64,000 nucleotides of DNA, from contig CALSOH010000002.1 of NCBI GenBank assembly GCA_943787925.1, positions 434,001-498,000 of the forward strand. The letters run 5' to 3'. Position 1 is the stretch's first letter. Every line of letters begins with the position of its first letter. Below are positions 9,399 through 17,313 of the stretch, piece by piece. Source of the DNA: TMED14 sp003507115. GTDB lineage: Bacteria > Bacteroidota > Bacteroidia > Flavobacteriales > Schleiferiaceae. Made by a program: the position numbers and the translations under genes. The notes beneath the pieces were generated by a model. It did not search any database. It saw only the letters and a list, made by a program, of their open reading frames with translations, and was not told where the DNA came from.

Positions 9399-9973
9399 CA
9401 AAGTTGAGCTAAAGCCTGTTTGACGACCGTTTCCACCGAAGCCTCGGGATCTTTGGCCAGAATACTGGCCACGGCTTTCTCCACGGCCGGTCGGGCAAAG
9501 CCCAATACGGTCAGGGCCTGGATCGCCTCTCCGCGCGCCGAGCCCCCCTCGCCGAGGGAGATGGATGCGTCCACTTTGCCCACTTTGTCGCGAAGATCAA
9601 TCACAATACGCTGAGCAGTTTTGGCCCCGATCCCTTTAATTTTTTGGAGCAATCCGCTGTTGCCCGAGGCAATCGCTTGGATGGCCTCGGCGGGCTGAAG
9701 CGCAGACAAAATCATGCGTGCCGTGTTCGCGCCCACTCCCGACACACCCAAGAGTAAGAGGAAGACATCGCGCTCGGCCGCCGTCATGAATCCAAATAGG
9801 AGCTGGGCGTCCTCGCGATAGACTGCATGCGCCAGCAAGGTGACTTGCGGTCCCGCAGGCAGCTGTCCATAGGTCGTCAGCGAGATATGGAAATAGTAGC
9901 CTACCCCAGCGCATTCGACCACGGCATGGGCAGGAGATTTTTCTACGAGGCGACCTACAAAATGATGAAACAT
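9398..9973 (-). CDS. ruvA: Holliday junction branch migration protein RuvA
   Basis: A 191-residue protein of normal length with the N-terminal OB-fold (starting MFHHFVGRLVEKSP), two helix-hairpin-helix motifs (LLGVSGVGANTARMIL and IKGIGAKTAQRIV) and the C-terminal domain III that contacts RuvB. RuvA tetramers bind four-way DNA junctions and recruit RuvB, encoded separately here at 17310-18329. It heads the ruvA-sprA-gcvH cluster, with a one-base overlap to sprA. No TAnnTTTG element was found in the 36 bases upstream. Confidence 0.96.
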   Translation of the reverse strand: MFHHFVGRLVEKSPAHAVVECAGVGYYFHISLTTYGQLPAGPQVTLLAHAVYREDAQLLFGFMTAAERDVFLLLLGVSGVGANTARMILSALQPAEAIQAIASGNSGLLQKIKGIGAKTAQRIVIDLRDKVGKVDASISLGEGGSARGEAIQALTVLGFARPAVEKAVASILAKDPEASVETVVKQALAQL

Positions 9974-10009
9974 CCGTGTCTTAACGCCCCGAGGGGCCCC
10001 TTTGGTATG

Positions 10010-10711
10010 TTACTGGATAAGGACTTTCCCCATAATCACTAGGCGTTGACCCAGGTTTCGGCGAAGGAGGTACATGCCCTTGGGGGATTTCGCACTATTC
10101 CACGTGGCAGAGGTTTGGAAGGGCGCTATGGGTATACGCATTTGTACACGACCCAGCACATCGATGACATCCATAGACCCGGCCACAGAACTTGGAGCAA
10201 ACTCCACGGTCACACGACCTGTCGAACTCGGATTCGGATAGATCCGGACCGCAGCGACGGGTTCTTCCGTTTGGCCAAACGTCGTGGAGAAGGCGTATAC
10301 GACCTGAACATCCAGGAAATCCGTGCTATCCGCTACATTTTCAAAGCGATACCACACGGTGTCTTGGCCATTGGCCGACGTATCCATGACATAGGCATAT
10401 CCACTAAAATCGTAGGCCACAGCCCCCGCATTGACTTGCACCGATCCTTGGCTCTGGTTCACCCAGGTTGGATAGCAGAGGTCCCAGCAGAAATAATTGG
10501 AATCGACAAGACCCGTCGTACCGACCTGCATGCGCTTGATCAGGTAACTCTGAGTACTCGTACTGGTATTGAGCAGGGCGATGTGCGCTTCGGCCAATGA
10601 ACCCGTGTGGCTGTTGACATACGCCACAGAATCCATGGAGTGAATAGTGAGGCTCTGCGCGTGCACTAAAAACGATGCGGTAACAGCGAATACGGAAAGA
10701 AAGCGTTTCAT
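10010..10711 (-). CDS. Secreted protein with T9SS type A sorting domain
   Basis: A 233-residue protein with a signal peptide (about residues 1-19, ending in VHAQ), a short beta-rich central part of no recognised family, and a C-terminal sorting domain of about 75 residues beginning near AVRIYPNPSS and including IDVLGR and PKGMYLLRR. That domain is the type A CTD recognised by the type IX system, so the mature protein should be exported through SprA and attached to the surface or released. The central part resembles a jelly-roll or Ig-like fold only in composition. A TACCTTTG promoter element lies 28 bases upstream of the start. Confidence 0.85.
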   Translation of the reverse strand: MKRFLSVFAVTASFLVHAQSLTIHSMDSVAYVNSHTGSLAEAHIALLNTSTSTQSYLIKRMQVGTTGLVDSNYFCWDLCYPTWVNQSQGSVQVNAGAVAYDFSGYAYVMDTSANGQDTVWYRFENVADSTDFLDVQVVYAFSTTFGQTEEPVAAVRIYPNPSSTGRVTVEFAPSSVAGSMDVIDVLGRVQMRIPIAPFQTSATWNSAKSPKGMYLLRRNLGQRLVIMGKVLIQ

Positions 10712-10739
10712 AGCATTACGGGTTTAAAAGGACCGGAAC

Positions 10740-10747
10740 CAAAGGTA
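10740..10747 (-). promoter_or_regulatory. Putative -7 promoter element for the T9SS cargo gene
   Basis: Perfect TACCTTTG on the minus strand, 28 bases before the ATG at 10711. A -33 TTG at proper spacing was not seen. Confidence 0.4.
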
Positions 10748-10800
10748 CTGCGCATCCCCGCAAAACACATGCTAGCGCTCCAACGAGGGCGCTTTTTGAT

Positions 10801-10808
10801 TACCTTTC
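10801..10808 (+). promoter_or_regulatory. Weak promoter-like element upstream of the Omp28-type gene
   Basis: TACCTTTC on plus, one mismatch from TAnnTTTG, 54 bases before the ATG at 10863. The 151-base divergent gap 10712-10862 holds this and the minus-strand element at 10740; nothing else is recognised in it. Confidence 0.25.
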
Positions 10809-10862
10809 GTTCCTGTTTTCAACACATCAAACAGTTTTTAACCCTTTTTAACCAAGCACCCC

Positions 10863-12812
10863 ATGAAAAAACTTACGCTTGCTTTGGTTTTGTTGCTCGG
10901 CGGAACGACCGCATTTGCACAGGCTACACGCTTGGTTTTGTTTGAGGAATTCACCCAGGCCTCTTGCGGCCCTTGTGCCTCACAAAACCCAGCATTCAAT
11001 ACATTGCTGAGTGGCAACACCACCAAAGCGATCTCCATCAAGTACCAAACATCATGGCCTGGTGTAGATCCCATGAACGCCGCCAACCCCACGGATGCAG
11101 CCACACGCGTATCCTACTACGGCGTCAATGGTGTGCCCTGGACCGCTATGGACGGTGTCGCCGCCACAGGTTCTGCCTACGCCGGTGCTCCCGCGAACGT
11201 CACGCAAACGGCTATTGATACGCGCTATGCGGTGGCCTCGCCCCTAGCCGTTTCTGTCACGCACCAATTGACTTCCGGGTATGACTCGATCTTGATCGCC
11301 GTGTCCGTGAGCAACCCAGGAACGAGCTCCGTGACCTCTGGTTCAACGGGTTCCTTGAAGCTGCACACCGTGATTGTAGAGGAAGAAATCAACTACCCCA
11401 CCGCGCCCGGATCCAATGGCGAGACGGATTTCTACAGCGTGATGCGCAAAATGTTGCCCAATGCGAGCGGTACGTCTTTGGCGGACACCTGGGCAGCCGG
11501 AGCCTCGCAAACCTTCACTTTTGCAGTGCCTCTCCCCTCCTACATCGCCAACTTGGGTGAAGTGGCCGTGGTCGCTTTCGTTCAGGACAACAGCTCCAAA
11601 GACGTAAAGAATGCGGCCTACTCCGCACCCCAGGCCGTTTCTGGCTTGGCTGATGCCGGCGTCAATGCACTCAATGCCAGCACCAATGGCCTATGTGATG
11701 CAAACGTTACGCCCTCGGTCGTCATTGAGAACGCTGGTTCCATCGCCATCACTTCTGCCACAGTCGGTTACAGCATCAATGGCGGTACACCCGTTACGCA
11801 AAGCTGGACGGGCAACTTGGCCTCGGGTCAAACCGCGACCGTCACCTTCCCTCAGGCTACATTGTCAGGCGGCACCAACGTTTTGGTCGCCACCGTTTCA
11901 AACCCCAATGGTTCAGGCGACTACAATGGCATGAACAACATGTCGTCACCCACAAACATTGCCGTTTTGAGCTCCACGCCTCAAGCTTCTCCCAAAACAG
12001 AAGACATGGAAGGTGCCGCTATTGGTGCCATTCCTGCTGACATGATTATGCAGTACAATACGGCTACAGCGCCACGTTTATATGTGGTAGACAAGTCGGT
12101 TGCCGGTACGGCCTATGAATTGGGAGGCTATGGGCAGTCTGCGAAGTCCCTTCGTTATGACTTCTACGCTATCGCTCCGGGTGCCGTCATGTCGGTTACA
12201 ACTCAGAAGATCAATGTGAGCACATTGACCGCTCCCAAGTTGTTCTTCCAGCATGCCTATTGCTCCTACGCGGGTGAAGCGGATGGCTTGAAAGTATTCG
12301 CCTCGACGGATTGTGGCACCACGTGGACCAACATCTTTGATAAGGCCGGTACGACCTTGGCCACGTCCGGTAACCAAACGGCCCGCTTCTATCCCCAGGC
12401 TAGCCAGTGGGTGACGAACCAAATCTCCTTGGCTCAGTTTGCCAGCTCCAATGAGGTGGTCTTCAAGTTCGAAGGAACGTCAGCCTACGGTAACAGCCTG
12501 TATGTCGACAACATTTGGGTCTCCAACAACGCTTTGGGTTTGGACGAGAATGCCACCGCCTCCTTGGTCGCTTTCCCTAACCCCGCTACCACCACGGCCA
12601 ACTTGGATTTGACCTTGACGCAAAACGCTTCGGTTTCTGTAGCCCTCTACAATGTAGCCGGACAGCAGATCATGAACATTCCGGCTGAAGTGATGGCCGC
12701 AGGTCAGCACGTCGTAGAAGTTCCCGTTGCGGCCTTGCCCAATGGCCTCTACACGGCACAAGTGAGCATCGACGGCGCGATCCAGACGGTTCGCATCTCT
12801 GTCGCTCACTAA
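10863..12812 (+). CDS. Omp28-related secreted thioredoxin-like protein with T9SS sorting domain
   Basis: A 649-residue multidomain protein. Residues 1-20 are a signal peptide (ending FAQ). Residues about 21-250 match the Omp28-related family and carry a thioredoxin-like CGPC motif at residues 35-38, right after a short beta strand (LVLFEEF). About 255-365 is a CARDB-like Ig domain, about 375-560 a MAM/jelly-roll-like domain, and from about 565 a type A T9SS sorting domain (AFPNPATTT, YNVAGQQIM, PNGLYTAQV). It is therefore predicted to reach the cell surface through SprA. The exposed CxxC suggests thiol-disulfide chemistry, but no activity is established for this family. A terminator follows the gene, yet related genes continue on the same strand. 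Confidence 0.85.
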   Translation: MKKLTLALVLLLGGTTAFAQATRLVLFEEFTQASCGPCASQNPAFNTLLSGNTTKAISIKYQTSWPGVDPMNAANPTDAATRVSYYGVNGVPWTAMDGVAATGSAYAGAPANVTQTAIDTRYAVASPLAVSVTHQLTSGYDSILIAVSVSNPGTSSVTSGSTGSLKLHTVIVEEEINYPTAPGSNGETDFYSVMRKMLPNASGTSLADTWAAGASQTFTFAVPLPSYIANLGEVAVVAFVQDNSSKDVKNAAYSAPQAVSGLADAGVNALNASTNGLCDANVTPSVVIENAGSIAITSATVGYSINGGTPVTQSWTGNLASGQTATVTFPQATLSGGTNVLVATVSNPNGSGDYNGMNNMSSPTNIAVLSSTPQASPKTEDMEGAAIGAIPADMIMQYNTATAPRLYVVDKSVAGTAYELGGYGQSAKSLRYDFYAIAPGAVMSVTTQKINVSTLTAPKLFFQHAYCSYAGEADGLKVFASTDCGTTWTNIFDKAGTTLATSGNQTARFYPQASQWVTNQISLAQFASSNEVVFKFEGTSAYGNSLYVDNIWVSNNALGLDENATASLVAFPNPATTTANLDLTLTQNASVSVALYNVAGQQIMNIPAEVMAAGQHVVEVPVAALPNGLYTAQVSIDGAIQTVRISVAH

Positions 12813-12832
12813 GCTTTATCGCCTATTTTTAC

Positions 12833-12868
12833 AATCCGGAGGGCCTTTGCTCTCCGGATTTTTCTTTT
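12833..12868 (+). terminator. Rho-independent terminator between the Omp28-type and TlpA-type genes
   Basis: A perfect 9-bp stem (AATCCGGAG at 12833-12841 with CTCCGGATT at 12852-12860), a 10-base loop and a T-rich tail. The tail ends only about 5 bases before the next ATG (12874), so there is little room for a separate promoter; partial read-through is likely. Confidence 0.8.
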
Positions 12869-12873
12869 CATTT

Positions 12874-13371
12874 ATGAAGTACCTCATACACCTACTAACG
12901 CTGTTTATTACGGTGACGCTCTCTGCCCAAGGTCTACCCAATGCGGAAATTCAAAACCTTCAAGGGCAGACTCTCGATGCCTCGTCGTTGCAAAATGAGG
13001 GTCATCCCATGATTGTTAGCTTTTGGGCTACCTGGTGCAAGCCCTGCATCAGCGAGCTCAATGCCTTCCATGATTATTATCTCGATTTAGAGGAGGAAAC
13101 TGGTGTCAAGGTCATCGCAATTTCTATCGACGATCCACGCACCATGAGCAAAGTGGCCCCCTTTGTAGCCGGCCAAGCTTGGGACTACTCCGTCTACCTC
13201 GACCCCAACTCCAATTTGCGTCGTGCCATGGGGGTAAATAACGTGCCCCACACCTTCCTCTTCGATGGCGACGGAAAAATCGTTTGGCAAGCCAATAAAT
13301 ACGTTCCGGGTGAAGAAGTAGAACTTGCACACAAAGTGGAAGCCCTCGCTGCAGGTCAACCCATCGAATAA
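12874..13371 (+). CDS. TlpA-family thioredoxin-like protein
   Basis: A 165-residue exported protein: signal peptide at residues 1-19 (MKYLIHLLTLFITVTLSAQ), then an AhpC/TSA-Redoxin type thioredoxin fold with the active site WCKPC (Cys55 and Cys58) and the cis-Pro region NNVPHTFLF. TlpA/ResA-type proteins reduce disulfides outside the cytoplasm, for instance in cytochrome c or cuproprotein maturation. ATG at 12874 is chosen because it gives a clean signal peptide; an in-frame start 27 bases upstream lies inside the terminator hairpin. Three bases separate it from the DUF6029 gene, so the two are probably co-translated. Confidence 0.9.
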   Translation: MKYLIHLLTLFITVTLSAQGLPNAEIQNLQGQTLDASSLQNEGHPMIVSFWATWCKPCISELNAFHDYYLDLEEETGVKVIAISIDDPRTMSKVAPFVAGQAWDYSVYLDPNSNLRRAMGVNNVPHTFLFDGDGKIVWQANKYVPGEEVELAHKVEALAAGQPIE

Positions 13372-13374
13372 GCC

Positions 13375-15045
13375 ATGAAAAAACTGCTCCTCTTTGCCCT
13401 ATGTGTCTGCACCTGGTCTGCATGGGGGCAGCAACAATCTACTTTGCGGGCCATCCTCCAAAGCGATGCCCAATGGTACCTGCGCGATGAGGTCTTGGAC
13501 CCCAGCGGCGAATTCTACCCCGATGAACGCCTTCTTGGCCAAGGCTTTGCCCTTTTCACCTACACCGATGGTGATTTTAGTGCGGGCATGCGTTATGAAA
13601 ACTACCAAAATGTCATGCTCGGATTCCCTCCTGGGTTTCGCGGCGAAGGCATCAGCTACCGCTATGCGCGCCTCAACCGGGACCGCTGGAACATCACTGT
13701 CGGCAATTTCTACGAGCAATTTGGATCAGGATTGATTTTCCGTTCGTATGAAGAACGGGGCTTGGGATTGGACAACGCGATGGACGGCGTGCGCATTATT
13801 ACCGACTTGGGCCACGGCCTCACGGTGAAGGGGGTTCTTGGGCGCCAGCGCTTATATTTCGGCAAAGGCGAAGGTATTGTCCGCGGCCTCGATGCTGAAT
13901 GGAGCATCAACGATGTCCTGCCTGTGCTCTCCGCCCAACAAATCTACGCTACCCTAGGAGCCAGTTTTGTGAGTAAATTTCAAAAGAGCTTCGACCCGAT
14001 TCTCAACCTTCCCAACAACGTGGGCGCCTGGGCGACGCGTGCTAGCGTGAACTTTAAAGGATTCGCTTGGAATACCGAATACGCCTACAAAATCAACGAC
14101 CCCAGCTACGATAACGGCTACATCTACCGCCCGGGCACGGCTTTCTTGAGCACCGTGAGTTATAGCAAAAAAGGCCTGGGCATTTTGGCCTCCGTCAAGC
14201 GCATCGACAACATGAGCTTCCGCTCCAACCGGGACGGCCAGCAGTTTGACCTCTTTATCAACTTCTTGCCGCCGACGACCAAGCCCCATACCTACGCTCT
14301 TCCGGCCCTCTACCCCTACGCCACCCAAGTCAACGGGGAAATGGGCGGACAGTTCGAAATCAACTACATGATTCCCCGCGGCAGCAAGTGGGGCGGAAAG
14401 TACGGCACCCAGCTCAGCCTCAATGCCTCCATGGCCAATAGCATTGACAAGGGCTACCTAGAGGATGGCACCCGAGGCGAAAAAGGCACCCAGGGTTACA
14501 CCTCCAACCCTTTCTCTTTTGGTCCCATCGTGTACTTCCGCGATGTAAACGCTTCGGTGGCACGCAAGTTCTCCAAGAAGTTCAAGAGCCATCTCACCCT
14601 ATTCAATTTCCAATACAACAAGACGGTCTTGAACGACGGCGTGGGTGACATTACTCTCCTCGAAGCACCAGGCACGGACTCGGTGATTCATGTGCAAGCC
14701 ATTGTTTGGGAAAACCAATTCACCCTTCCCAAAGGCCAAACTCTTCGAACCGAATTCCAATGGGCCCTTGCCGATGGATTCCGTGGGGATATGGCGATGG
14801 GGCTCGCTGAATGGACGATTTCACCAGATTTGACCCTGGCCGTACAGGACATCTACAACTACGGCCATCCCAGTGAGAGCCGCCGCATCCACTACCCTAT
14901 CGTGTCGCTCATTCACTTCAACGGCCCCACCCGGGTCCAAATAGGCTACGGCCGCCAGCAAGAGGGTATATTCTGCGTTGGCGGTGTCTGCCGCGTGGTT
15001 CCACCTTCTAGTGGCCTGAGCTTCTCTTTAACGACGAGCTTGTGA
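13375..15045 (+). CDS. DUF6029-family outer-membrane protein
   Basis: A 556-residue protein with a signal peptide (residues 1-18, ending WG/QQ) followed by a beta-rich, aromatic-rich sequence without a globular catalytic domain, in keeping with an outer-membrane barrel. Segments such as NRDRWNITVGNFYEQFGSG match the DUF6029 family as I know it, which is restricted to Bacteroidota and of unknown function. Two cysteines sit close together near the C-terminus (CVGGVC), which is notable given the thioredoxin-like proteins on either side. It follows the TlpA gene by 3 bases and overlaps the next start by one base. Confidence 0.75.
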   Translation: MKKLLLFALCVCTWSAWGQQQSTLRAILQSDAQWYLRDEVLDPSGEFYPDERLLGQGFALFTYTDGDFSAGMRYENYQNVMLGFPPGFRGEGISYRYARLNRDRWNITVGNFYEQFGSGLIFRSYEERGLGLDNAMDGVRIITDLGHGLTVKGVLGRQRLYFGKGEGIVRGLDAEWSINDVLPVLSAQQIYATLGASFVSKFQKSFDPILNLPNNVGAWATRASVNFKGFAWNTEYAYKINDPSYDNGYIYRPGTAFLSTVSYSKKGLGILASVKRIDNMSFRSNRDGQQFDLFINFLPPTTKPHTYALPALYPYATQVNGEMGGQFEINYMIPRGSKWGGKYGTQLSLNASMANSIDKGYLEDGTRGEKGTQGYTSNPFSFGPIVYFRDVNASVARKFSKKFKSHLTLFNFQYNKTVLNDGVGDITLLEAPGTDSVIHVQAIVWENQFTLPKGQTLRTEFQWALADGFRGDMAMGLAEWTISPDLTLAVQDIYNYGHPSESRRIHYPIVSLIHFNGPTRVQIGYGRQQEGIFCVGGVCRVVPPSSGLSFSLTTSL

Positions 15046-15374
15046 TGCGCAAACTGCTCCTCATCGGCTCCCTCCTCGCCTACTCCCCCGTTTTTGCGCA
15101 ATCCCCGCAGAAGCTCGAGTCAGTAAGCCTGACCACGGGTACTGCCCAAGGCACTTCATGCAAGGTGGACGTGACGTTTCGACTCACAGAAACGGGAGGC
15201 GCTGAAGTCATTCGCTACAAAGCCAAATGCCGGTTGAACCGCACGGAAAAAGAGGATCTCAAAGTGGAAGTGTACCGAATTATTGCCGAACTCGATTTTT
15301 CCACGGAAGAATGGTGGGATGGATCTCAAGCGGGCGAAACCTACCAACTACCCATGAACATTACGCTCCAGTGA
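15045..15374 (+). CDS. Small secreted protein of unknown function
   Basis: A 109-residue protein with a signal peptide (residues 1-18, ending PVFAQ) and a short, charged, probably beta-rich mature part with two cysteines (TSCKVDV and AKCRLNR) that may form a disulfide. I do not recognise a family. The start is the ATG at 15045, overlapping the DUF6029 stop (TGATG); a GTG one codon earlier is possible. Its stop overlaps the GTG of the following lipoprotein. The tight packing makes a shared role with the thioredoxin-like neighbours likely. Confidence 0.7.
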   Translation: MRKLLLIGSLLAYSPVFAQSPQKLESVSLTTGTAQGTSCKVDVTFRLTETGGAEVIRYKAKCRLNRTEKEDLKVEVYRIIAELDFSTEEWWDGSQAGETYQLPMNITLQ

Positions 15375-16228
15375 AAAATCTGCTTGCCCTTTCCCTCGCT
15401 CTGTTTGCTTGGATGCTTGCCCCGAGCTGCGATGTCATTACCGAGCCTTTTAAGGATAATCCTAATCCCGTGGACACCAGCTCTGTGGTGCGCGGCGACA
15501 CCCTAATCCAAACCGCGCGCGCCGTCTTCATTGAAGACTTTACCGGACACCGCTGCAAGAACTGCCCAAAAGCCTCCAAGGCCATCAAGGCGTTGGATAG
15601 CCTGTACGGACCGAACTTGATTATCCCCGTGGCACTCCATGCCGGTCCATCCAATTTCACCGGAGTCACCACGGAGTATCCGACCGACTTTACTACCGAA
15701 GAAGGTGATGATATTGCTACCCTTTTTGGGGTTTTTGCGCTCCCTATGGGCATGGTCCAACGGGCGGACTACCCCACTGCGCACCAAAAGACCTACACAG
15801 CCTGGGCCGGTATCTCCGCGCAGGAAATCGCGAATAGTCCGGAAGCTCTTTTCACCCTCTCAGCCGCCTACGATTCGGTCTCCCGCCAAGCCATTGTCCA
15901 TTACAGCGCGGCCCTACAAAGCGTGCAAACCAACGCATTGGGGATAGCGGTCTACCTCAAAGAGTCGAACATTGTTTCGCCCCAATTGATGCCCAATAAC
16001 ACGCGAGATGAATTTTACGTACACAACAACGTTTTCCGCGCTGGACCTTTAGGCCCCACCGGGGTTGAAATTTCTTCCACAGGGGGTTCTACCGGACAAA
16101 TCTTCACTGGGAGCGCGACCAAAACGCTAGATCCCCTCTGGAATCCCAAAGAATGCCAATGGGTGGTCATTCTCTATGACCGGACCAATTACCGAGTCCT
16201 ACAGCCAGCACAAATCTTTGTTTGGTAA
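15371..16228 (+). CDS. Omp28-related lipoprotein with CxxC motif
   Basis: A 285-residue protein starting at GTG 15371, which overlaps the preceding stop by 4 bases. Residues 1-20 form a lipoprotein signal with Cys20 as the lipidated residue (LAPSC). After a short linker, the segment FIEDFTGHRCKNCPKASK carries a CKNC motif (Cys62, Cys65) in the same position relative to the strand as CGPC in the Omp28-type protein at 10863, so both share a thioredoxin-like Omp28 domain. It has no T9SS sorting domain and is thus probably held in the outer membrane by lipid. Earlier in-frame starts read through the upstream gene and lack a signal sequence. Confidence 0.82.
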   Translation: MKNLLALSLALFAWMLAPSCDVITEPFKDNPNPVDTSSVVRGDTLIQTARAVFIEDFTGHRCKNCPKASKAIKALDSLYGPNLIIPVALHAGPSNFTGVTTEYPTDFTTEEGDDIATLFGVFALPMGMVQRADYPTAHQKTYTAWAGISAQEIANSPEALFTLSAAYDSVSRQAIVHYSAALQSVQTNALGIAVYLKESNIVSPQLMPNNTRDEFYVHNNVFRAGPLGPTGVEISSTGGSTGQIFTGSATKTLDPLWNPKECQWVVILYDRTNYRVLQPAQIFVW

Positions 16229-16398
16229 ATGGGCTTGAGGGCTGGTTAGCTAGAAGGCTTGGTAGCTAGAAGGCTTGGCTAAAGCAACGGGAAGTCCCGG
16301 CGCGCAGCGAAGGTCCACCACAAGGTTTAAGGGTAAAAGAGATGAAACGTTTGAGCGAAAAGGCTTCAGCGCGAAGCGCGTGCTCTCTAGCTCTCTAG
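16229..16398. repeat. Intergenic repeat region with AGCTAGA-type units
   Basis: Between two convergent genes. A direct repeat of 16-17 bases (GGTTAGCTAGAAGGCTT at 16244-16260 and GGTAGCTAGAAGGCTT at 16261-16276) lies at the left. At the right is a tandem 8-mer CTCTCTAG (16383-16390 and 16391-16398), whose reverse complement CTAGAGAG resembles the left unit, giving a loose inverted arrangement. The middle holds the purine-rich run AAGGTTTAAGGGTAAAAGAG and a short palindrome GCGCGAAGCGCG. The queG stop codon lies inside the right-hand repeat. No gene is seen here. Confidence 0.6.
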
Positions 16399-17313
16399 CC
16401 TCCCGGCGCCCAAATTCCTCCGAATCCCTTCCAATCCCCGGCGGGTTAGGGCGGATTTTCCAAAAACGCGTCCGAAGGTTTCCTCCGTCATTTCGGTCCA
16501 ATCCTCCGCTGTCCAATCAGGCCATTCATTTGGTGTGAAACGAGGTTCAGTGTGTGATTTGGCATGGCGGTTCCAAGGGCAAACATCCTGGCAGATATCG
16601 CAACCAAAAACCCACGGCGAAATAGCCGCTTTATGCGACTCCGGCAAGGCCCCATGGAGCTCAATAGTCATGTGCGAAATGCATCGCGAACTATCCACTA
16701 CTTCGGGCGAAATAATAGCTCCGGTAGGGCACGCATCTAGGCAGCGTGTGCAGGTGCCGCAATGATCTGCGACAGGAGTGTCCGGGGTAAAATCATAATC
16801 CACAATGAGTTCCGCGAGGAAGAAAAAACTCCCCTCGTTCTTGCGCAAGAGCAAGCTATTCTTACCTACCCACCCCAATCCGCTGCGTTGGGCCCATGCG
16901 CGCTCCATGACGGGGGCGGAATCCACAAAGCAACGCCCTTCCATCGCTCCAAGGGATTCGCGAAGGCTGTCGAGAAGTTCGAAGAGTTTGTCCTTGACGA
17001 CCCGGTGGTAGTCTTCGCCATAGGCGTACTTGGCGATGCGCGGTTTTTCGCCATCCGCAAGGTCCTTTTCGGGGAAATAGTTGTAGGCCAAACTAATAAC
17101 GGATTTGGCACCCGGCACCAACTTTCGGGGATCTAAACGCTTTTCATAGTGGTTTTCCATGTAGGCCATAGACCCATGGTATCCTTTCGCAAGCCAAGCA
17201 TCTAGCGAAGGGGCTTCTTCGGCCAGGAAGTCGGCGCGAGCTACGCGGCAGGCCTGAAATCCAAGCCGCATTGCGGCCATCTGCAATACCTGCTTGGCCC
17301 CTGAAGAGTTCAT
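16387..17313 (-). CDS. queG: Epoxyqueuosine reductase QueG
   Basis: A 308-residue protein of the usual length. The cobalamin-binding N-terminal half is followed by the two ferredoxin-like motifs CGTCTRCLDACP and CDICQDVCPWN for two 4Fe-4S clusters. QueG makes queuosine from epoxyqueuosine in tRNA, the last step of the pathway; the preceding step, QueA, is encoded at 43207-44262. The ATG at 17313 overlaps the ruvB stop (ATGA), so it is translated from the ruvB message. Its stop codon and last residues fall within an intergenic repeat, so the C-terminal end may have been altered by that repeat. Confidence 0.95.
   Translation of the reverse strand: MNSSGAKQVLQMAAMRLGFQACRVARADFLAEEAPSLDAWLAKGYHGSMAYMENHYEKRLDPRKLVPGAKSVISLAYNYFPEKDLADGEKPRIAKYAYGEDYHRVVKDKLFELLDSLRESLGAMEGRCFVDSAPVMERAWAQRSGLGWVGKNSLLLRKNEGSFFFLAELIVDYDFTPDTPVADHCGTCTRCLDACPTGAIISPEVVDSSRCISHMTIELHGALPESHKAAISPWVFGCDICQDVCPWNRHAKSHTEPRFTPNEWPDWTAEDWTEMTEETFGRVFGKSALTRRGLEGIRRNLGAGRLES

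Noticed and set aside
9984..10000. Hairpin GCCCC-GA-GGGGC between the T9SS cargo gene and ruvA as a terminator
   Set aside because: The stem is short, alternative pairings exist, and no T tract follows on either strand.
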